A stretch of 64,000 nucleotides of DNA from contig UESW01004236.1 in the NCBI GenBank assembly GCA_900491605.1, forward strand, positions 1 through 64,000. Reading direction: 5' to 3'. Made by a program: the position numbers and the translations under genes. Position 1 is the stretch's first letter. Each line of letters opens with the position of its first letter. Under the pieces are notes generated by a model, which saw only the letters and a program-made list of their open reading frames with translations, searched no databases and was not told the DNA's origin. Of this stretch, positions 56,165 to 64,000 are shown in pieces. This stretch comes from Calamus simplicifolius (lineage: Eukaryota; Streptophyta; Magnoliopsida; Arecales; Arecaceae).

Positions 56165-57996
56165 TTACTGCTGGTTATTTCAAACTAATTTTGAGATATT
56201 TGCGGAAGCTAGATAAGGATCAAATGCATATGTTAAAAAAATTTATTTGACGATCTATATCCATATTAATTTAATAATAAAAATAATAAGGAGATTAAGA
56301 ATTGACCTTTCATCGAATCTCTTGAACTCCGCCAACACTACCTTGGAATCATCAAATCCTTTCGATCACCATAGATCTTTCCAAACGTTCTCCAAATTAT
56401 GATGAACACGAACGAATGGGCATTTTTGATTTGGGTTGAGATCACACAACTGAGTTTTTTTAGTCACTTTATATTCTTAACTCTTGAGACAAAGTGAAGA
56501 TGAGGAAGAAAACTCTCTATGGCTGATAAAAATCATCCTACATTATTTTTCTCTCATAAATCTTATATTTTATCAAAATAATAACTACCATCCCTTTTTA
56601 ATTAATTAATTAATTAAAAGTTAAGATAACTTTCAACTCTTGAAGATTACTTTAAAGTGGGGTGATGTGAGAGAGAAATTTTTTTTTCACAATCCCATAT
56701 CTCTATCCAATAACCCATCGTTGGTTTCTTTTAATATCTTTATCGTGGAATGATACAGAAGATAGAAAAGCTCTTGCACGATTCTATATATTTCTTCAAT
56801 AATAAAATAACTTTCACATGAACCTTCCTTATGAAACGTGCCTACGATGTGTTAGCACATCATATAATTTTTTAATTTAAAATAATTTTAAATTTATTTT
56901 AAATAATTATATTATTTAAAATAAAAATTAATCCAATTAATTTCTGTGTGAAAATTAATTTAGAATTCTTGATTTTAAATTAATAATTCAACCTAATATA
57001 TCATAAAGTTTACATAATTTAGTGGAGCCGTTCAGAGGAACTATGGACATTATAATTTTAAGCTTTAATAATTTTGATATTTAATTAACACCTTAATTAA
57101 AATATCAAAATTATTAATTCTAAATTATTTCACTAAAAAATTAGAATTGCTCTCTCAAAATTATAAAATTAATTATATTTAAAAGGATTTGAATTGTTTA
57201 TTGATATAGTCACTACATATAAATCAATCCTCCATAAACTGTTCATAATTAAAGCTAGGTATTTTTTGTTAACCTCTTTAACCTTCTCCATAAGTACCAT
57301 TGATTCTATAATGAATAATATTTTATGATCTAATCATAAATTGAGCACTCTTATTATTCAGCCCCGAATCAATACTTATGGAAACCGTCCATCTGACTTC
57401 TTTATGAAGAATGAATTTCATATTGTATAATAATATTTTAGTTATTTATGTTATTATATTTTTAATATCAAAAAATTGACACTATCTTTATGTGTCATTA
57501 TCCGGTATGTCAAAAAATATAATACAATACATAGAAGTTTATTAATTACTCAGAATTAAGATCGATTCATATATGACCATAATTGATTAATTTTGAATGC
57601 TCTATTTTAACAACAAAATTTATTAGATATTCATAATTAATCATGTTCAGTCCTATATAATAAAATTATATAAAGCACTTTCATTTTGATAATCTCATTA
57701 TCAACAATCCGGATAAGATCATTTCGTTCAGAATGTAATGAACCGCACTAGTAATTTTAAATTAAAGATTCTAACTTTAATTTATAATTATGGATAGATT
57801 TAGATTATTTTACTTTAAATATTATTCTCTATATATAACACTTATATACAATATTTAAAGTCACATTAAAATAATCTAGAGATTTTTGATATTTATGAAG
57901 CATCAAAACATGCATGCAAAAATAATATTAATTTTTTTAAATTAATCAGTAAAATAATAAATCTCATTTGTTTATGGGCACATATTCCAACAATCT
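56165..57996 (-). repeat. copia 3' LTR, second copy
   Basis: Homologous to 20002-21836. On the minus strand it starts TGTTGGAATATGTGCCC near 57996. Confidence 0.75.
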
Positions 57997-59905
57997 TTCA
58001 CTTGCCCTAAAGCAAATGAGACATATCTCTAAGTCTCATCCCTTCAAGATGTAGCTCAAAATCCAGAGCCATCTTAGTAAATGATTAGCTATATTGTTTG
58101 CAGATGCGATATTCTCAACTAAAATGTCTCCTCTACTGCTAATCTCTCTCACAAGATAAAATTTTCTCTCTATATGCTTTCCTTTACAGTGGTTTATGGG
58201 TTCCTTTGTATTGGCTACTGCCTCACAAGCTGCTACATATTCAGCCTCCATGATGGAGTCACAATGTAGGTTTGCTTAATGCTTCTCCATATTATAGCTC
58301 CTCCTTTCAAAGTGAACACTGCTCCAGAGGTAGACTTTTGAGAGTCTCTATCTAATTAAAAATCAAAATATGTATATCCAACAGGAATCAAATCCCTACC
58401 AGAATATACCATCATATAGTTTCTTATCCTTCTTAGATATTTGAGAATATGCTTGATCGCAACTCAGTGATCCAATCCTGGGTTTGACTGGTATTTGCTA
58501 ACCACTCCCACTGTAAAGATATGTCATGTCTTGTACACAACATTGCATGCATCAAACTGCCAACTGCTGAAGCATAGGTAATCCATCTCATATCTTCCTT
58601 CTCTTGCGATGTTTTAGGATACTACTCTTTAGAAAGATGAACTCCATATCGAGCAGGTAAATTATCTTTCTTGGAGTTTTGCATCACAAATCTAACAAGC
58701 ACCTTATCAATATACGATGCATGAGACAACACCAAAAGCCTATTCTTACAATCCTGTATAATTTGAATGCCAAGAATGTAGCTTGCTTCTCTCAAATCCT
58801 TTATTGGAATCATGGCTAGCCAGTTCTTTACTTTGGATAGATATTCTACATTATTCCTAATGAGTAAAATGTCATCCACATAAAGAACTAAGAAGACCAC
58901 TTATATTCCCTTTCATTTGCTTATAGACACAAGGTTCACCTAAATTTTGTTCAAAATCATAAGATTTTATGGCTTCATTAAATCTGATGTTCCAAGATCT
59001 AGAAGCTTGCTTAAGCCAATAAATAGACCTTTGCAATTTGCAGACTTTCTATTCTTGGCCTTTAACCATAAAACCCTCTGGTTGGACCATATGAATAGTC
59101 TCTTCAAGATGGTAGTTAAAAAATTCCATCTTGACATCCATTTGCTATATCTCATAATCATAATAAGGAGCAATGAACAAGAGAATCCAAATAGATTTTA
59201 GCATGGCTACTGACAAAAAAGTATTTTTATAGTCTTCTCCTTCTTTTTAGGTAAAATCCTTTGCCACCAACCTAGCCTTAAAAGTCTCTACTTTTTCATC
59301 GACTCCTTTATAGATCCATTTACATCCAATAGGCTTAATGCCTTCTGATAGATCTACAAGCTCCCATACTGAATTGGAGTACATTGACTCCATTTCAAGC
59401 TTCATGGCTTTCTGCCATTTCTCTTGATCAACATCCTCCATTGACATCTTGTATATCAATGGATCATCATCACTACCATCAGTGACTGCAACTTGTGCTT
59501 CTCCATCTTGATGATAGCGATGGGCAATCTTATTTTCTTCCCACTGCATCATGGTAGCGGTAGTGTTTGATCTTGAGTAGTGGTCTCAACTTTTTATCGT
59601 TCAACAACTTTTGCTAGTGTGGGACTGATCTCATCAGCTAGCAACTCTTTCAGAATTATTTACTTCTAGATTTAAAGTCTATCATATAGTTGTACTCGAG
59701 AAATGTAGCATTTGTCGACACAAATACTTTGTTATCTTCAGCACTATAAAACAGATCATCTTTCATTCCCTTAGGGTACCCTACAAACATGCATACTTGC
59801 GAACAAGATTTTAGCTTTTCAGTCTTTTCCTTCAGCACATGGGTTGGACACCCCCATATGCGGATGTGTCTCAAACTAGGTTTGTGACCGTTCCATAACT
59901 CTAGG
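57997..59905 (-). pseudogene. Ty1/copia pol fragment, second copy
   Basis: The same domains as at 21837-23752: RHIRIWGCPTHVL (about 59836-59874), KWQKAMKLEMESMYSNSVWE in the frame 59552-59247, RT active site LYVDDILL (frame 58900-58622, here with the canonical YVDD) and an RNase H frame 58251-58036 starting MEAEYVAACEAVA. Frameshifts differ from copy 1, for example between 58900 and 58960. Confidence 0.88.
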
Positions 59906-60477
59906 GGCTTATCTTAAATTTTGCTAGTTGTTATCGGGCGTTGTTGAGTAGATATTGTTTGGGTGGTTCATTCATCAGTCATGATTGGGTTTAAGTAAGA
60001 TGTTGAGCTAATCATGCACCAAGAAGGTTCACCCAATTCAACCCAAGGTTTTGTGAGTTGGGTGTTAAAAATAAGCTTATAGGATGGGTCCGGGTAATAA
60101 AAAATAAAAAGAAAGGCTAAACCGATATCCAAATAACCAATCCAACTAAAATTTGGTAGGATTTAATGTTCTAAAAAAAATCCAAATTAAATACTACATA
60201 AGGAGAAAGAGAAAATTTGAATGTAGTGGCTAGGCTTGGGGTTGGCTCACATAAAAAAATATAGGACTGTTCGTTGGATTAGGTTGAGTTTGGATATAAG
60301 CATAAGACTTAACTACCACCTTATAGCTTGATCTAAATTCAATTCAATCCGAAAATATTTTTTTCTCTTTTTTTGGGTTTTGGTAACAAGAAAGGGCCTA
60401 AGGCCTCAAAAACTTAACTCTCTAAGCATCTTATATAGCCAATTAATTAAGCTTAGGAGGAAACTCTGAACACCACC
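59906..60477. repeat. T repeat, copy 4, and flank up to the CACTA insertion
   Basis: Homologous to 23753-24324. The last three bases (60475-60477, ACC) are the left target duplication of the CACTA element. Confidence 0.8.
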
Positions 60478-60490
60478 CACTACAAGAAAA
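60478..60490 (+). other. CACTA terminal inverted repeat
   Basis: CACTACAAGAAAA is the canonical plant CACTA terminus recognised by the transposase. Confidence 0.95.
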
Positions 60491-61877
60491 TACTAAAATA
60501 GCGACGCAAATTTAGTGACGCATAATTGCGTCGCTAAATTGCAACCACTTTGCGACGCCTTTGTGACAACAAAATATTGCGACGCATTAACGATGCATTA
60601 GCGACTCAATTAACCAAAAAAAAAAAAAAATTAAATTTTTAATATTGCAACGCAATATTTGCGTCGCAATATTTTTAAATTAATTTTTTATGAAATATAA
60701 ATATCAATAAAAATATTGTGATGCAATATTTGCATCGCAATATTTTTAACAGAATTAAATATTTTAAATAGCGATGCATTAGCGATGCAATAAAATAGAT
60801 AATTAAAAAAATTATTTTTAATTTAGCGACGCACCAATTGCATCGCAAGTAATTGAAATGAAATTAAATTTTATAAAATCTAATTATTGGAAAAAAATAT
60901 TGCGACGCATCACAGTGCGTCGCAATGTTTTTAAAAGAATTAAATATATTAAATAGCGATGCATTAGCGATGCAATAAACTAGAAAATAAGAAAATTATT
61001 TTTAATTTAGCGATGCAACAAATGCATCACAAATAATTTAAATGAAATTATATTTAAAGTACAAATAGTTTACAAAATATTGCGATGCATAACAGTGCGT
61101 CGCAATGTTTTGAAAAGAATTAAATATTTTAAATAGCGACGCCTTAGCGATGCAATAAAATTAGAAAATAGAAAAATTATTTTTAATTTAGCGACGCAAC
61201 AATTGCGTCGCAAATAATTTAAATGGAATTATTTTTTATAGTATTAATATTTTAAAAAATATTGTGACGCCACCCAGTGCGTCGCAATATTTTGAAAAGA
61301 ATTAAATATTTTAAATAGCGATGCCTTAGCGATGCAATAAACTAGAAAAATAGAAAAATTATTTTTAATTTAGCGATAAAACAATTACGTCACAAATAAT
61401 TTAAATGGAATTATATTTTTTACAGTATTAATATTTTAAAAAATATTGCGACGCCACCCAGTGCGTCGCAATATTTTGAAAAAAATTAAATATTTTAAAT
61501 AGCGACGCATTAGCGACGCAATAAACCAGAAAATAAATTAAAATTATTTTTAATTTAGCAACGCAATAACTATGTCACAATTATTTTAAATAAAATTAAA
61601 TTTTATAAATTATAAATATGAGAAAAAATAATTACGACGTAACACAGTGAGTTGCAATGTTTTTAAAAATTAATTATGTTAAATAGCGACGCATTAGCGA
61701 TGTAATAAGCCAAAATATTAATTAGGAAAATTATGTTTTAATATAGCGACGTACTTGTTGCATCGTAATTATTAGAATTAAAGTTAATTTTTTATATATT
61801 ATAATTATCATATTAAAAAATACGATGCAACCCTTTGTATCGTTATATATTTAAAAAATTAATTATGTTAAATAGCG
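60491..61877. repeat. subterminal array, ~180-bp unit with GCGACGCA/TGCGTCGC motifs
   Basis: CAGTGCGTCGCAAT recurs at about 60913, 61093, 61275 and 61459. Each unit also has TAGCGATGCATTAGCGATGCA and a TTTAGCGACGCA arm. The motifs occur in both orientations, so each unit could form hairpins. CACTA subterminal repeats are the usual binding sites of the accessory TNPA-type protein. Degraded units continue to about 61877. Confidence 0.85.
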
Positions 61878-62880
61878 ATCGGTCCTAAATTGATCGTGAC
61901 CGATCAGAATAAGGGCTTGGATCCATCGCAACCCTCGGATCGTCGCCGATCGGACCGATCGCCACGTTTCGAGATCGGTCGTGGCCGATCGGGATCAGGG
62001 CTTGGATCGATCGCAACCGTCGGATCGTCGCTGATCTCGGACGGATTGCAACTATCCAAGATAGGTCATGGCCGATCGGGATCATGGCTTGGATCGATCG
62101 CAACCGTCGGATCTTTGCCGATCGGACCGATTGCCGCGGTCCGTGATCGATCGTCGCCGATCGGGATCAGGGCTTGGATCGATCGCAACCGTTGGATCAT
62201 CGCCGATCTCGGACGGATCACCACGGTCCGAGATCGATCGTGGCCGATCGGGATCAGGGCTTGGATCGATTGCAACCATCGGATCTTTGCCGATCGGACC
62301 GATTGCCGCGGTCCGCGATCGGTCGTCATCGATCGGGATCAGGGCTTGGATCGATCACAACCGTTGGATCGTCGCCAATCTCGGACGGATCGCTATGGTC
62401 CGAGATCGGTCGTGGCCGATCGGGATCAGGGCTTGGATCGATCGCAACCGTTGGATCTTTGCCGATCGGACCGATTGCCACGGTCCACGATCGGTCGTCA
62501 TCGATCGGGATCAGGGCTTGGATCGATCGCAACCATTGGATCGTCACCGATCTCGAACGGATCACCACGGTCCGAGATCGGTCATGGCCGATCAGGATCA
62601 GGGCTTGGATCGATTGCAACCGTTGGATCGTCGCCGATCTCGGATGGATTGCAATCCGAGATAGGTCGTGGCCGATCGGGATCACGGCTTGGATCGATCG
62701 CAACCGTCAGATCTTTGCCGATCGGACCGATTGCCGCGGTCCGTGATCGGTCGTCGCCGATCGGGATCAGGGCTTGGATCGATCGCAACTGTTGGATCAT
62801 CGCCGATCTCGGACGGATCACCATGGTCCGAGATCGGTCGTGGCCGATCGGGATCAGGGCTTGGATCGATCGCAACCGTC
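61878..62880. repeat. GATC-rich higher-order tandem array (85/87-bp monomers)
   Basis: The anchor CTTGGATC occurs at 61916, 62001, 62088, 62173, 62260, 62345, 62432, 62517, 62604, 62688, 62773 and 62860. The spacing alternates 85 and 87 bp apart from one 84. Two monomer types differ in the middle (TTTGCCGATCGGACCGATTG against GCCGATCTCGGACGGATCAC). Every monomer has many GATC and CGATCG sites. All frames stay open through it, so the ORFs of up to 388 codons are not evidence of a gene. Confidence 0.92.
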
Positions 62881-64000
62881 GGATGAGAGCTGCTTTGATT
62901 GATGTCTTTCTGCAACCGTTGGTGGCTGAATTGAAAATGTTGTGGGAAATAGGAGTGGTAGCCTACGACATTTCTATGAAACAAAATTTCTTAATGAGAG
63001 CTGCTTTGATGTGGACAATAAGTGATTTTCCGGCATATGCAATGTTGTCTGGTTAGAGCACTGCTGGACGTCTGGCATGCCCTCATTGCATGTATGATTC
63101 GGATGCATTTACATTGCAGAAGAGTGGTAAGCAGTCATGGTTTGATAACCATAGGAAGTTCTTGCCCCCAAATCATCCTTACAGGCGTAACTTGATCGCT
63201 TTCCGGAAGAACAAAGCAGTCACAAAATTTGTCGAACCGGTTAGGTCCGGCACGGATCTATTTGATTCTATAGAGCATTTGGGGTTGATGTATGCATGGG
63301 AACCGGATGCAGATAGAATAAATAGCCGTATATGTAAAGAACATAACTGGAAGAAGCGAAGTATATTTTGGGATTTGCCTTATTGGAGCACAAATCTCAT
63401 CCGGCACAACTTGGATGTTATGCATATCGAGAAAAATTTCTTTGATAACATATTTAACACGGTGCTAAACATCCCGGGAAAAACAAAAGATACTGCAAAG
63501 TCAAGAGAAGAACTTAATCAGTACTGCAGAAGAGGTGATTTGAGAAGGAGTGCTGATGGGACCTATCCAAAAGCATGTTACACTCTTGACAGAAATTCAC
63601 GAGAAGTTTTATGTAACTGGCTAAGAGGGTTAAAATTTCCAGATGGTTATGCCTCAAATATCGGTAGGTGTGTGGACATGCATAAGCTCAAGTTGTTCGG
63701 CATGAAGAGCCACGACTGTCATGTTTTCATGCAACGATTATTACCTATAGCTTTTCGTGAGTTGCTTCCGCAACATGTCTGGAAGGCAATTACGGAGCTT
63801 AGCTTATTCTTCAAGGAGTTATCTGCCGCAGTCATTACTTCTACATCCATGGCAAGGCTTGAGGAGGAAATTCCAATTATTTTATGCAAGCTTGAGCGAA
63901 TATTTCCTCCCAGTTTTTTTGACTCAATGGAGCATTTACCGGTTCACTTGCCATACGAAGCGAGCATAGCTGGTCCCGTGCAGTATCGCTGGATGTATCC
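62881..64000 (+). pseudogene. TNP2-type CACTA transposase fragment
   Basis: The frame reads IDVFLQPLVAELKMLWEIGV, QNFLMRAALMWTISDFPAYA, MLSG then TAG (63054-63056) where other TNP2 proteins have W. It continues in the same frame without a stop to the window edge: STAGRLACPHCMYDSDAF, KSGKQSWFDNHRKFLPPNHP, HNWKKRSIFWDLPYWSTNLI, RHNLDVMHIEKNFFDNIFNT and LKLFGMKSHDCHVFMQRLLP. These are TNP2 transposase blocks. The N-terminal half is missing: coding sequence begins directly at the tandem array. The protein would cut the element ends. It is probably inactive because of the truncation and the stop. Confidence 0.92.

Larger units (their letters stand above)
52307..60477. repeat. second copy of the 8.2-kb segment (16137-24324)
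   Basis: Alignment is colinear with offset 36.15-36.17 kb: R repeat, T repeat, R repeat with small CACTA, copia LTR and pol, T repeat. The identity is very high (about 99% in 52.3-57 kb, about 97-98% in the copia part, by eye). It starts abruptly inside the Tat antisense ORF and its right end is hidden by the CACTA insertion. Confidence 0.92.
60478..64000 (+). mobile_element. CACTA (En/Spm-like) DNA transposon, 5' part, runs off the window
   Basis: The terminal inverted repeat CACTACAAGAAAATACT starts at 60478, after ACC. The empty site ACACCACCATC is preserved at 24316-24326. Subterminal GCGACGCA/TGCGTCGC repeats, a long tandem array and a TNP2-type transposase follow. The 3' end is outside the window. 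Confidence 0.95.

Noticed and set aside
61890..63056. 388-codon ORF over the GATC-rich array, continuing into the TNP2 fragment
   Set aside because: All frames of the array are open on both strands and the first codon is not ATG; only the part after 62900 is protein-like by homology.

Overview
The window is nuclear DNA of a flowering plant. The evidence is spliced plant gene fragments, plant-type LTR retrotransposon lineages (Ty3/gypsy Tat and chromovirus, Ty1/copia), an RTE-type LINE, CACTA transposons and a PIF/Harbinger-like MITE. A monocot, perhaps a palm, would fit, but that is inference. I see no intact host gene. The only host coding sequence is the C-terminal end of a PMT-family (Methyltransf_29/DUF248) putative methyltransferase gene. 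It is present as two decayed copies, with exons at 40.5-42.2 kb and a last exon at 13.7-14.0 kb.

Layout. 1-1524: 3' end of a Tat-type gypsy element, including the start and promoter of an antisense gene, the polypurine tract and the 3' LTR. 1525-5530: two copies of a long dispersed repeat (here called R) around a decayed minus-strand RTE LINE. 5531-7440: AT-rich DNA, a GC-rich minisatellite and a ~172-bp tandem array. 7441-13062: a decayed chromovirus (domain A) ending in an LTR that is followed by a second primer-binding site. 13063-24324: a duplicated block holding PMT copy 1, R repeats, a 650-bp non-autonomous CACTA element and a truncated copia element. 24906-30677: a structurally complete minus-strand gypsy element (B) with 641-bp LTRs and TSD ATTAG. 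31025-38378: a complete non-autonomous LTR element with ~2.7-kb minisatellite-filled LTRs and TSD CGTAC. 38384-42193: unique DNA, a 347-bp MITE and PMT copy 2. 42194-44908: downstream duplicated sequence. 44909-52306: a Tat element cut inside its antisense gene. 52307-60477: a near-identical second copy of 16.1-24.3 kb. 60478-64000: 5' part of a CACTA transposon with two nested tandem arrays and a TNP2 transposase fragment.

History. An older duplication (about 6% different where I compared it by eye) copied the PMT 3' end with its flank. A younger one (about 1-3% different) copied ~8.2 kb to 52.3 kb. The large CACTA element landed in the younger copy afterwards, because copy 1 has the empty site. 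The sequences at the two ends of the window (44.9 kb and 1.5 kb) look like the left and right flanks of a single Tat insertion site, so larger tandem units probably extend past the left edge.

Nothing here forms a working operon or pathway. The unusual material is structural: the antisense gene with promoter-like elements in the Tat elements, the LTR element whose internal region carries a 47-residue coding repeat, and the GATC-rich super-repeat fused to the transposase coding region.
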